DNA of 64,000 bases from 630D-37 sp037478835 (GTDB lineage Bacteria > Chloroflexota > Anaerolineae > Anaerolineales > Villigracilaceae): the NCBI GenBank assembly GCA_037478835.1, contig JBBFLV010000001.1:372001-436000 (forward strand), in the 5' to 3' direction. The translations under genes were made by a program, and so were the position numbers. Under the pieces are notes generated by a model. It was given only the letters and a program-made list of their open reading frames with translations, did not search any database and had not been told where the DNA came from. Below, piece after piece: positions 43,399 to 51,419 of this stretch (position 1 is the first letter of the stretch; each line of letters begins with the position of its first letter).

Positions 43399-44304
43399 CT
43401 AGAGCAGGGTGGCGAAATACACTGCCAGCAGGTAGAGAACGGCCATGAAGGGCACACCACCCCAAAGGAGCAGAGCGAGCGCGCGATAGGGTGGCCAGCG
43501 ATAGAGATAAAGCCCCGCCAGCCAGGAAGTGATGCCCAGCGCCAGACTTTCCAGCGGCAGAAGGATCCATTGGGTGGACGGGACAGGGGGATAAGGGAAT
43601 CCCTGTGGATCGAAGCCCAGCGCGATCGTCGCACGGGTGGGGATGAGCAGCAGCACCCATAGCAAGAGCAATAGGTTGAGCAAAAAGCCGCTTGACCACA
43701 GGAAGCGTACCCCCGGCGAGCGCCAGGCCTCGCCGATCAGAAACGAAGGATACACCGAAATGGGCTGTGGCGAACTCAGAGCGCCCATTTCCATCATGCG
43801 CGCAAAAGAGCGGACAAAAGCCGGCAGGTCTTCCGGCGAGATGACGAAGACGCGTCGCGCCGTGCCGATGAGCAGCAAACGTTGCGGGTCGCGCTCGGCG
43901 GCCAGGAATTCCACCCGTCCGAGATCGGGATGGCGGCGCACTCCCAGCACGGAGCCGGGCAAAGCCCAGCGCGGCAGGCGTAGCGGCGGTGTGACATCGC
44001 TGGCCGGGCGCAGCCATTCCACGTCCGCAATCGGGATTTCCTCCTGACGCAATCCCCAGTGAATGACAAGCCGATCGCGCCCAAGCAGATAGGCTGCACG
44101 ATAAAGCGCATACAAGCGATAGGCCAGGAAGGGAACCGGGAGAAAAGCGATCAATGCCGCTAAAAGCGATAGCACATACAGGTTTCCAAATGGAAGGCGC
44201 GTCATCCAGAAAATGCTCAGGAAGACCATCGCCAAAGAAAGCAGCAAAAGCCCTCCATGGAGGAGCATGCCAAAACGTCGGCGGGGGAGAAAAATTTCAT
44301 CCAT
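43399..44304 (-). CDS. Membrane protein with bacterial PH-like domain
   Basis: 301 aa. Two TM helices (about residues 12-60), then a cytoplasmic domain starting RAAYLLGRDRLVIHWGLRQEEIPIADVEWLRPAS, typical of bPH_2-type proteins (the xLtitdeRlvirrGll..ipl.dI pattern), then three further TM segments (about 190-300). Probably membrane-lipid or protein-interaction role. First of a two-gene minus-strand operon. Confidence 0.75.
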   Translation of the reverse strand: MDEIFLPRRRFGMLLHGGLLLLSLAMVFLSIFWMTRLPFGNLYVLSLLAALIAFLPVPFLAYRLYALYRAAYLLGRDRLVIHWGLRQEEIPIADVEWLRPASDVTPPLRLPRWALPGSVLGVRRHPDLGRVEFLAAERDPQRLLLIGTARRVFVISPEDLPAFVRSFARMMEMGALSSPQPISVYPSFLIGEAWRSPGVRFLWSSGFLLNLLLLLWVLLLIPTRATIALGFDPQGFPYPPVPSTQWILLPLESLALGITSWLAGLYLYRWPPYRALALLLWGGVPFMAVLYLLAVYFATLL

Positions 44305-44324
44305 AAGCCTCTTGTTTCATGCCA

Positions 44325-44358
44325 TACGGTCTACCGTCTACCGTCCACGGTCGGTAGA
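44325..44358. repeat. Heptamer tandem repeat, copy B
   Basis: Four to five 7-bp units CTACCGT/CCACGGT between two divergent genes (PH-like protein and DUF4349 lipoprotein). Same consensus as copies A, C and D. Confidence 0.75.
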
Positions 44359-44447
44359 ATTGTACCAGAAGGGAACTTTTCATAACGGGCAGACGTTCAG
44401 TCCGTGAGTGGATGTTCAAAAAATTCCTACGAAATGGAGGAGAAAAC

Positions 44448-45410
44448 ATGAAACGTGCATGGATTTTTGGGATGATACTGGTGCTGCTCCTCGGAGCCTG
44501 CGGACTTCGTCCTGCAGTTGCTCCGTATCCTGAGAAAGTAGCCGGTGGAGCGCCTGAGATACCCATGCTCTCGCCAACCATGATCGTTCCGGAATCGGCA
44601 GGGATGAGAACAGCTGACTTTGCCGCGTTACCTTCCGACGCGGCCTTGCCTGCGGCCGGCGAGCGCTTGGTAATCCAGAATGTCAACATGACGCTGGTGG
44701 TGAGCGATGTGGAAAAGAAGATGGCGGAGATCGCCCGTCTGGCAGAAGAGATGGGAGGGTTTGTCGTCTCCTCCAACATCTATAAGGTGACTACACCGGC
44801 CGGACAAGAAGCGCCACAGGGGAATATCACCGTGCGCGTGCCGGCCGAGCGACTGGATGAGGCGCTGGGGCGGATCAAGGAGCAGACAATCGAGGTGCGA
44901 GGGGAATCGCGCCATGGGCAGGACGTGACGCGCGAATACGTGGACCTCAAATCTCGCCTGCGCAATCTGGAAGCGGCGGAAGAGCAGCTGGTGGAGATCA
45001 TGCAAAAGGCCGAAAAGACCGAGGATGTGATGAACGTCTTCAACCAGCTGGTGATGATCCGCGAGCAGATCGAGCAGGTGAAGGGGCAGATCCAGTACTA
45101 CGAAGAGTCGGCCGCGCTTTCGGCAATTAGCGTTGAATTGATCGCAGAAGAAACGGTCAAACCGTTGGAGATCGGCGGATGGAAGCCCAAAGGGGTGGCG
45201 CGGGATGCTTTGCAGAACTTGATCTACTTCCTGCAGGGGTTCGTCAACTTCCTGATCAACTTCTTCCTGTGGTACCTGTGGGTCTTCTTGTTGGCGGTGG
45301 CTTTACCGCTCTGGGTGCTCTATCGGCTGGGGCGGTTCTTCTTCAAGCGGTGGCGCAAGTCAGCGGCTGCCTCGAAGTCGGAAGCCTCGCAACCCGGCGG
45401 TGCTGAATAA
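44448..45410 (+). CDS. DUF4349 lipoprotein
   Basis: 320 aa. Lipobox LGAC near residue 17, then DUF4349: RLVIQNVNMTLVVSDVEKKMAEIARLAEEMGGFVVSSNIYK...ITVRVPAERLDEALGRIKE...REYVDLKSRLRNLEAAEEQLVEIMQKAEKTEDVMNVFNQLVMIREQIEQVKGQIQYYEESAALSAISVEL. Long coiled coil in the middle, C-terminal TM (about residues 265-290) and charged tail. RBS GGAGGAG; single gene, function unknown. Confidence 0.88.
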   Translation: MKRAWIFGMILVLLLGACGLRPAVAPYPEKVAGGAPEIPMLSPTMIVPESAGMRTADFAALPSDAALPAAGERLVIQNVNMTLVVSDVEKKMAEIARLAEEMGGFVVSSNIYKVTTPAGQEAPQGNITVRVPAERLDEALGRIKEQTIEVRGESRHGQDVTREYVDLKSRLRNLEAAEEQLVEIMQKAEKTEDVMNVFNQLVMIREQIEQVKGQIQYYEESAALSAISVELIAEETVKPLEIGGWKPKGVARDALQNLIYFLQGFVNFLINFFLWYLWVFLLAVALPLWVLYRLGRFFFKRWRKSAAASKSEASQPGGAE

Positions 45411-45428
45411 CCTGATGGGTTATCCAAC

Positions 45429-45472
45429 GATCCACCATTCACGGTCTACGGTCCACAGTCTACCGTCCGCCT
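45429..45472. repeat. Heptamer tandem repeat, copy C
   Basis: About six 7-bp units (TTCACGGT, CTACGGT, CCACAGT, CTACCGT) between the convergent DUF4349 and sortase genes. Part could serve as a terminator-like spacer, but no hairpin with T run is present. Confidence 0.75.
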
Positions 45473-45484
45473 CCCTGCATTCGC

Positions 45485-46177
45485 TCAACGCGGCGCTTGC
45501 AGGGAGGCCGTTATGATGACTCGCCAGGTGTTATTGTTGGGTGGGTAGCAGGAGATGATCACCAGATCGGTGCCCTTGAATTCGGCCGGGGAGGGCTCTT
45601 CGGCAACGGGGAGGATTTCCACCCGATCGACCTGATAAGTCCAGAGGGCGCCGGCCGTTTGTACCAGCACCTGATCGCCTTCTTTCAGGCGGTAGAGCTC
45701 GCGGAAAATGCTTCCGTACAGGTTATTGTGGCCGTATAGGAGCATGGGGCGGGCGGTTTCTCCCGGTAAGGCGCTCTGGATGGCCCAACCGACGAAAGGG
45801 CCGGGGGAATCCCATTCCAGGCGCTCCTTGCCGAACAGATCTCGGCGCACTTGCCATCCGACCGGGACGATCAGGCTTTCGATGTTCAGCGCGGGGATGG
45901 AAATCCAACGTGGCAAGCGCTCTTCGCCATAAACTTGGCGCGCCAGCCGGTAGAGTTCGGCGTAATCGGCAGGATAGGCTTCTGGGGATGGAGTGGGCAA
46001 GGCCGAGGGCGAAGGGAAATGCGAAGGATACGGGGTGGGATGCGGGGTGCGCACCACCTGCGGTGGGGGAAGGGGAGCCGGAAGCGGCCGCGGTGCGCAC
46101 GCCTGCGTCCACGCGGCGATCAGGCTCAAGGTCAAGAGCGAGGCGAAAAACGCCCGAAACGGCGCAGCACGAGCCAT
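45485..46177 (-). CDS. Sortase family transpeptidase
   Basis: Anchors proteins bearing LPXTG-type signals to cell-surface peptidoglycan. 230 aa: N-terminal hydrophobic anchor (FFASLLTLSLIAAW), Pro-rich linker (about residues 30-65), sortase beta-barrel. Catalytic triad residues visible: His in LLYGHNNLYG, Cys in DLVIISCYPPNN and Arg in NTWRVIITA. Start ATG 46177 lies inside the end of the subtilase gene (46 nt overlap). The substrate is evidently the LPVTGG-bearing subtilase encoded directly upstream. Confidence 0.88.
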   Translation of the reverse strand: MARAAPFRAFFASLLTLSLIAAWTQACAPRPLPAPLPPPQVVRTPHPTPYPSHFPSPSALPTPSPEAYPADYAELYRLARQVYGEERLPRWISIPALNIESLIVPVGWQVRRDLFGKERLEWDSPGPFVGWAIQSALPGETARPMLLYGHNNLYGSIFRELYRLKEGDQVLVQTAGALWTYQVDRVEILPVAEEPSPAEFKGTDLVIISCYPPNNNTWRVIITASLQAPR

Positions 46178-48576
46178 AGGAACAGGATCAGGCCCAAAAG
46201 CGGCACCCAGGCCCAACGGGTGTTTTCGTTCCACCAAATTGAGCCTCCCGTGACCGGCAAGCGCGATGGTTCTCCGAAGGTGGCGATTCCGAAGATCGAG
46301 AAATGCGGAGCCCGTGCGAAGAGGAGACTGTTGAGCGAATCCACGGAGGTGCTCAAGGCTTGCCAGCGTTTGAGGCGGGAATCGTAGGCCATGATGCGCA
46401 GGTTTTCGGGGTGACCGCCGGCACGGAGGACATCCGCAGGGGTGTAGCGATAGCAGACGTAGGCTTCCGGCAGGGGGGAGATGGGGATGGGTGGGGAAAG
46501 GTAGAGCAGGCGAATATCGGCGTAGTGTTCCAGATCGAGGTATTGGGAGGGCATGGGCGGGGCGCTGGAGAGGGGTTGAATGCGCACGTAGGCCGGATGG
46601 GCAAGCGCGCCGGAGGGGATGCTCAGGCAGAAGGGGGCTTTTTCGTAGAAGCCGCCGCTGCTATTGGCCGGGCGGGTGTAGACGCTACAGAGCGCGGAAG
46701 GAGGCAGGCCGAGGTGGGGAAAGTAGGTGACGAAGCGCAGTGCCAGTCCTTCCTTAAGGGCCGAGGTGTTGTAGGAGAAGAGCAGGCCACTGCGTCCGGA
46801 ATCGAATTCAACGCCGATTGTGGCCGACTCGCCGCGCGCACCGGCACCGCGCAGACGTTTGTACTGGATCAGGATATCGCCGCTTGTTTCAAAGAGGACG
46901 ACCTGGAAGGTGATTTCGCCGGGTACCACGCCACCCTCAAAGCGCTGTGCATTCCGATATTCGATCACCACTTCACGATTGGGGGCACTGCCCAACACGG
47001 CATACCAGGCACTCCCGCCGGCGGAAAGCGTGAGGTCATCCCAAAAGGGGGCAATGAAATGGTGAGGGGGATTCGGGTGATTCGTTGGAATGACAAAGTT
47101 TGTGCTGAGGTAGCTATCTGAGGATGGAATGGGATCGAAGCTCAGGAGGCCATTGCTGCCGACATAGAGGGTGGTGTAGCTCGAGCCGCCGAAGGGGAAG
47201 GCAAAGGGCAGGGGGAGGGCTGCGACGCCGTTATTGCTGCCGGGCACAAAGATGAGCTGCGTGCCGCCGGAAGTATCGCGCCAAGCATAGCTGACCAGGC
47301 CGGGACAGGCCGGCGAATCCAGCACATCGTAAGCGATGGTGGGAGGAGAGGGGGTAGGGGTTGGGAGGATGGAGGGGCTGTAGTGAAGGGCGGCATCGAT
47401 CTGCAACAGGCCGTAGCCGGTGTAATCATCCCGACCGGGTGCATCCAGGTCGAGGGCGGTTTGGGTGAGGGCCTGGTAGATTTTATCGGGAGTATCGAAG
47501 CCCGGAAGGGAGGCCAGCAAAGCCGCGGCGCCGGCGACGTGGGGTGCGGCCATGGACGTGCCGCTGAGCGTATCGTAGTTCGGGCTTTTGCCGAGCAGGT
47601 CATGGTAAAGAAAGTCGCTATAGGTGGGGAAGGTAGAAAGGATGTCCTTTCCCGGCGCCATCAGGTCGAGTTCTGGGCCGTAGTTGGAGAAGGACGTGCG
47701 TGTATCGGTGTTATCAGTGGCGCCGACGGCGAGCACCCAGTCGTATTTGGCCGGGTAGACTACGCTGGAGTTGGTGTTGCCGGCGGCGGCGATCAGCGCG
47801 GCGCCGCGGGTATAGGCGTAGAAGGTGGCTTCCTGGAGCAACCGGGAATTTGAAGCGCTGCCGATGCTCAAATTGATCACCTTTGCCCCACGTTCCACTG
47901 CACCGATGATGCCCTCGGCTACGCTGACGAAGGTGCCGTTACAATCGGCGCCGAGTACGCGGATGGGCAGGATTTTGACGTTCCAGGCGATCCCGGCGAT
48001 GCCTTCCGAGTTGTTTCCGCCGGCGGCGGCGATGCCGGCGACGTGGGTACCGTGACCGCACTCATCCTGAGGGATGGGGTCACCTTCCAGAAAGTCATAG
48101 CCGGGGAGGATGCGCCCGGCGAATTCTGGATGATCGGGATCGATGCCGGAATCAACGATGGCTAGGATGACCGAGGGGGAGCCGGTGGTCGTATCCCAGG
48201 CGGCCGGAGCCTGAACGTGGCTAGGGCCGTATTGACTGCTCCAGAGCGGATCGTTCGGGATGAGATCGGCGCGCACGATACCGTTGCGTTCGACAAAGCG
48301 CACGCCGGGCAGGGAGCGCAATTGGCGGAGATAGGCTTCTTCCCGACCTGGAGGCACCTGAACAACGGCGGCGTTCAGCTTGCGCAGGGTGGGCGTTTCC
48401 TTCAACGGGCGGGCTTCGGTGGGCAATGCCAGGGCGCTGACGGAGTGGCCGGCTTCCAGGCCGATGATCAGTTCGCCGGGGATGAATGCTTCTGCATCAG
48501 GCAGGGGAGTCGATGGTCCAGCAGGTGCGGGAGGGATGAAGGACAATAAAAGGAAGAGCAGGAGCAAAAGATGCAT
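46132..48576 (-). CDS. Subtilisin-like (S8) serine protease with LPVTGG sorting signal
   Basis: Secreted protease, 814 aa. Signal peptide MHLLLLLFLLLSFIPPAPA, I9-like propeptide region, S8 domain with Asp (AIVDSGIDPDHPEF, about residue 141), His (GHGTHVAGIA, about 175), oxyanion Asn (AAAGNTNSS) and Ser (GTSMAAPHVAG, about 339). Beta-rich C-terminal domains follow, then LPVTGG at about residue 773, a TM helix and basic tail RRFGRFSPRS. Start ATG 48576 lies 6 nt after TATAAT with no RBS (leaderless). Sortase is encoded next. Confidence 0.92.
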   Translation of the reverse strand: MHLLLLLFLLLSFIPPAPAGPSTPLPDAEAFIPGELIIGLEAGHSVSALALPTEARPLKETPTLRKLNAAVVQVPPGREEAYLRQLRSLPGVRFVERNGIVRADLIPNDPLWSSQYGPSHVQAPAAWDTTTGSPSVILAIVDSGIDPDHPEFAGRILPGYDFLEGDPIPQDECGHGTHVAGIAAAGGNNSEGIAGIAWNVKILPIRVLGADCNGTFVSVAEGIIGAVERGAKVINLSIGSASNSRLLQEATFYAYTRGAALIAAAGNTNSSVVYPAKYDWVLAVGATDNTDTRTSFSNYGPELDLMAPGKDILSTFPTYSDFLYHDLLGKSPNYDTLSGTSMAAPHVAGAAALLASLPGFDTPDKIYQALTQTALDLDAPGRDDYTGYGLLQIDAALHYSPSILPTPTPSPPTIAYDVLDSPACPGLVSYAWRDTSGGTQLIFVPGSNNGVAALPLPFAFPFGGSSYTTLYVGSNGLLSFDPIPSSDSYLSTNFVIPTNHPNPPHHFIAPFWDDLTLSAGGSAWYAVLGSAPNREVVIEYRNAQRFEGGVVPGEITFQVVLFETSGDILIQYKRLRGAGARGESATIGVEFDSGRSGLLFSYNTSALKEGLALRFVTYFPHLGLPPSALCSVYTRPANSSGGFYEKAPFCLSIPSGALAHPAYVRIQPLSSAPPMPSQYLDLEHYADIRLLYLSPPIPISPLPEAYVCYRYTPADVLRAGGHPENLRIMAYDSRLKRWQALSTSVDSLNSLLFARAPHFSIFGIATFGEPSRLPVTGGSIWWNENTRWAWVPLLGLILFLWLVLRRFGRFSPRS

Positions 48577-48582
48577 ATCAGT

Positions 48583-48590
48583 ATTATAAT
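48583..48590. promoter_or_regulatory. Shared palindromic -10 for subtilase and crcB
   Basis: ATTATAAT reads TATAAT on both strands (plus 48585-48590, minus 48588-48583). The minus transcript starts at the subtilase ATG; the plus transcript starts near 48597, just before the fluoride aptamer. Confidence 0.65.
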
Positions 48591-48607
48591 CAGCAAACCC
48601 GAGTTTC

Positions 48608-48658
48608 AGGCGATGGAGTCCGCCTTGAATCGCTTTTTGCTGATGACTCCTGACTATA
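48608..48658 (+). ncRNA. Fluoride riboswitch (crcB motif)
   Basis: GGCGATGGAGTCCGCC (48609-48624) followed by GCTGATGACTCCT (48639-48651) matches the crcB-motif core. GGCG/CGCC form the first stem; loop GGAGT (48615-48619) pairs with ACTCC (48646-48650), the long-range helix of the fluoride-binding fold. ACTCCT is also complementary to AGGAGT of the crcB Shine-Dalgarno (48671-48676), so aptamer formation with fluoride would free the ribosome site. Location directly upstream of a fluoride channel gene confirms identity. Confidence 0.9.
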
Positions 48659-48681
48659 CCCATCCATCCGAGGAGTTTGTG

Positions 48682-49065
48682 GTGAGCAAGTGGATTGTCA
48701 TTGGAACGGGCGGCTTTATCGGCTCCGTTTTCCGATATTTGCTTAGCGGTTATGTGCAGCAGCTGACCAAAAGCGTGGACTTCCCTTACGGCACCCTTGC
48801 TGTTAACTTGATCGGCTGCTTTGTGATCGGTTTCCTTTCCCAGCTGGCGGAGATGCGCGGCGCGTTTACGGATGAGTTGCGCGCCTTCCTTTTCGTCGGT
48901 TTCCTGGGCGGCTTCACCACCTTTTCAACTTTTGGCAACGAAACGATGAATTTTCTTCGCTTGGGAGAGGGACGATTCGCGCTGCTGAACGTTGGCCTGC
49001 ACATCCTGGCCGGACTGGCTTTGGTCTGGCTTGGGCGCACGGTAGCTTACCTGATCTGGAGGTGA
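48682..49065 (+). CDS. crcB: Fluoride channel CrcB/Fluc
   Basis: Exports fluoride. 127 aa with four TM segments: IVIGTGGFIGSVFRYLLSG (N-terminal Fluc motif), GTLAVNLIGCFVIGFL, TDELRAFLFVGFLGGFTTFSTFGNETMNFL (GGFTTFSTF is the fluoride-binding signature), ALVWLGRTVAYL. GTG start at 48682 with AGGAG 6 nt upstream; the in-frame extension to 48571 reads through the riboswitch and is not coding. The DUF190 gene starts 3 nt after. Confidence 0.95.
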   Translation: MSKWIVIGTGGFIGSVFRYLLSGYVQQLTKSVDFPYGTLAVNLIGCFVIGFLSQLAEMRGAFTDELRAFLFVGFLGGFTTFSTFGNETMNFLRLGEGRFALLNVGLHILAGLALVWLGRTVAYLIWR

Positions 49066-49067
49066 TC

Positions 49068-49427
49068 ATGACATTGCCAGAAGAAGGTTACCTGCTCCGC
49101 ATTTTCATCGGCGAAAGTGATAAGTATGCCGGCAAGCCTCTATACGAGTGGATTGTCAGGCAGGCACGTCAACAGGGATTGGCCGGGGCGACCGTATTGC
49201 GCGGCATTATGGGCTTTGGGGCCGGTAGCCGTGAGATTCACACCTTCAAGATTGAGCGTCTTTCCGAAGATTTGCCGATCGTGGTGGAACTGGTGGATAC
49301 GGCGGCAAAATTGGAGCAGTTTCTGGCTTTGATCGAGGATAAGATCACTGCCGGTTTGGTGACCCTGGAAAAAGCGCACATTCGCTTTTATGGCATCCAG
49401 GAGACGGACGAGAAGGCGGGGGATTGA
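49068..49427 (+). CDS. DUF190 protein
   Basis: 119 aa. DUF190 pattern GYLLRIFIGESDKYAGKPLYEWIVRQARQQGLAGATVLRGIMGFGAGSREIHTFKIERLSEDLPIVVELVDTAAKLEQFLALIEDKITAGLVTLEKAHI, a PII-like ferredoxin-fold. It often follows crcB and is thought to regulate or respond to fluoride export. RBS GGAGG right before ATG at 49068; two-gene fluoride operon. Confidence 0.93.
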   Translation: MTLPEEGYLLRIFIGESDKYAGKPLYEWIVRQARQQGLAGATVLRGIMGFGAGSREIHTFKIERLSEDLPIVVELVDTAAKLEQFLALIEDKITAGLVTLEKAHIRFYGIQETDEKAGD

Positions 49428-49504
49428 TCCGAGCCGACGATGGTGATTGGAGCGTCTGTTCCACACGGCGCTCATAGCACAGTTGTAAGTTGCTTCCTGC
49501 CATC

Positions 49505-49712
49505 TCAGCCCAGGCTCTTCCGCGCTCGGATGAGCAAGGCCAAAACGATCCCCAGCCCGGCGAGCACGATCTTCTCGGCATATTGATGCAGGATGGCTCG
49601 CAGCCACAACGTCGAAAGCCGCCTTCAAGCGGCGCTAACGAGGGCCAAGGACTCTTTTCGAGGGGGCTGGAACGATGGGAGTGTTCTCAGGTTGATCCAA
49701 ATTGTGCTTCAT
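49505..49712 (-). pseudogene. Possible small broken membrane-protein gene
   Basis: An ATG at 49712 overlaps the stop of the preceding gene (ATGA) and reads MKHNLDQPENTPIVPAPSK then stops at TAG (49637). In another frame from 49627 the reading RRLSTLWLRAILHQYAEKIVLAGLGIVLALLIRARKSLG runs to a TGA at 49505, with a hydrophobic helix and basic end. A frameshift within an inverted repeat (GCCGCTTGAAGGCGGC) would join them into a gene of about 64 codons. Alternatively the two halves are unrelated noise. Confidence 0.35.
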
Positions 49713-51322
49713 GACTCATCTAACATAAAATCGCCTTTTTCCAGCACCCCCCGCAAGATGGCGCGGATGGTTGATGAGTGTTGAGGCAGGAGGGCGGTGA
49801 GCGGGAAGGGTTTCAAGAGCGCGTTGATAGTATGGATCCCCGGACGAAAATACGCATCGAACGGGAGGGAGGCTCTGAACAGCTGATAGTACAGGAATCG
49901 CCGTGCCTGGCGACGATGTTCTTCCGGCGGTTGGATGTGTTCGGCCTGAAGAAAATCTTCTGCCATGCTTTGGTATTCTTCAATGCTTTTAGGGAAGAAG
50001 ACCGTTGGATACTGGGTGAAACGTGCCTTCCCGGCGCAGAGCACGGCAGCACCCAGGATCGAGGCTTCCAAGCCGATGGTTGAATTGTAGACCATCACAA
50101 ATTTCGAGCGCTGGATTAACTCGTAGGAACTGAGATATTCATTTGGTGGGACAAAGAGAACGTTTTCCAGGCGATCGACCTGCCGCTCTGCTATCCATCT
50201 TGCTACCGGTTCCCGGCTCTCTTTGCCCGGACGATTTTCATCCGGGTGCGCACGGATGACGAAAAACGTCTCCGGGTGGCGGCGGATGATGTGCTCCAGG
50301 GTGAAATCCAGCCAGGCGAACATATCGGGGAAGAGAGTGTTGGCGTGCGGCTGGCTGGTATCGAAGATCACGTTGGTAAAGATCGGGACGATCTGACGGA
50401 AGCGAGCCGCTCGCTGCAGGAACGCTTCGTCCAAGCGGCGCATTTGCGGCCAGAAGCGAATGCCGGCCATGGTGAATTGCCCCTGGAAGCGCTTTTCCAG
50501 GTAGGCATCCAGGCGGGCGTTCTGTTCGGCGCTCAACTCGAAATCTGCGGGGATGTGCAGCGGGTAGGCCGTGGCTTCGCCGGTGGTGAAGAAGGCCGAG
50601 GCCGGCTGCAGCCCCACTTCGTGAGTGATGGTGCGGATGCCTCGCTGACGAGCAAGGTAGCAGACCACCGCTTCCGGGTAAAACTGCCCGTTGAAGGCGA
50701 TCACGGCGCGCGGCGTGACGCGTTCCAGCAATTTTGTGAACTCGCGGGCGATGCTCCATGCCGAGAGAATATATTCGCGTAGCAAATAGCGCGTCGGCTC
50801 GTCATCCTGCAGGTGATGCCGACGTAGGATCCAGCGCAGGCCGGGCAAACAGAGGGCGCCCAACGGCAACCCGTGCCATTCAAAACGGCTCAGCGCCTCC
50901 AGGTCCAGCCCCTGCAGCGCCTCTTCCAGTTGCGCATCGCGCTGAAAACGGAACCAATGCGCCGTGGCACCGCTATAGAGCATTCGGGATTGGTAGATAC
51001 AGGAGGCGCAAGGCGGCGGTTGGGATGGTCGATCGCGGTTGGTGCCCAAAATGCAATGGCTCATCCCCCGCTCACAGGCGAAGAAGATCACCGGCACCCC
51101 TTGCAAGCGTAAAGCCCAGGACGTGATCAGATGAAAGCCGGAATTCCAGGAAAGGTCATCCAGGCCGCTTGAGGCCTTGAAAAGGATCACCGGAGCGCCT
51201 TGCGGTTGCGGCGCTCGGCGTTTGACCTTTTGGGCCACATACCAGATGTGCAAATTGTTGATGTGCCGCATCAGGCGGCGCTTCCATCGTTTGGAAAACG
51301 GTTCAGGACTTGCTTTGGTCAA
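49709..51322 (-). CDS. KpsC/capsule-polysaccharide-type glycosyltransferase-like protein
   Basis: 537 aa. Two Rossmann-like halves: N-terminal with GVPVIFFACERGMSHCILGTNRDRP and a CASC cysteine pair, C-terminal with FLVIRAHPDENRPGKE-like stretch (TFFVIRAHPDENRPG), NVLFVPPNEYLSSYELIQRSKFVMVYNSTIGLEASILG and a final helix. This pattern fits capsule polysaccharide export/synthesis (KpsC/S-like GT-B). The TTG at 51322 with CAGGAG upstream is chosen since the longer frame runs through tandem repeats. Confidence 0.75.
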   Translation of the reverse strand: MTKASPEPFSKRWKRRLMRHINNLHIWYVAQKVKRRAPQPQGAPVILFKASSGLDDLSWNSGFHLITSWALRLQGVPVIFFACERGMSHCILGTNRDRPSQPPPCASCIYQSRMLYSGATAHWFRFQRDAQLEEALQGLDLEALSRFEWHGLPLGALCLPGLRWILRRHHLQDDEPTRYLLREYILSAWSIAREFTKLLERVTPRAVIAFNGQFYPEAVVCYLARQRGIRTITHEVGLQPASAFFTTGEATAYPLHIPADFELSAEQNARLDAYLEKRFQGQFTMAGIRFWPQMRRLDEAFLQRAARFRQIVPIFTNVIFDTSQPHANTLFPDMFAWLDFTLEHIIRRHPETFFVIRAHPDENRPGKESREPVARWIAERQVDRLENVLFVPPNEYLSSYELIQRSKFVMVYNSTIGLEASILGAAVLCAGKARFTQYPTVFFPKSIEEYQSMAEDFLQAEHIQPPEEHRRQARRFLYYQLFRASLPFDAYFRPGIHTINALLKPFPLTALLPQHSSTIRAILRGVLEKGDFMLDES

Positions 51323-51340
51323 TGGTAACTCCTGTTGAGA

Positions 51341-51416
51341 AGACGGTAGACGGTGGACCGTGGAGGACCGTGGACGGTGGGCGATAGACCGTGGAGGACG
51401 GTGGACCGTGGAGAGG
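51341..51416. repeat. Heptamer tandem repeat, copy D
   Basis: About ten units of the GACCGTG/GACGGTG heptamer (with GAG insertions) between xdhD and the capsule-type gene. It contributes the spurious upstream extension of the latter frame. Confidence 0.8.
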
Positions 51417-51419
51417 GGA

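Noticed and set aside
48571..48681. crcB starting at 48571 (111 nt longer)
   Set aside because: The extension is the fluoride riboswitch read as protein; GTG 48682 has a correctly spaced SD that takes part in the switch.
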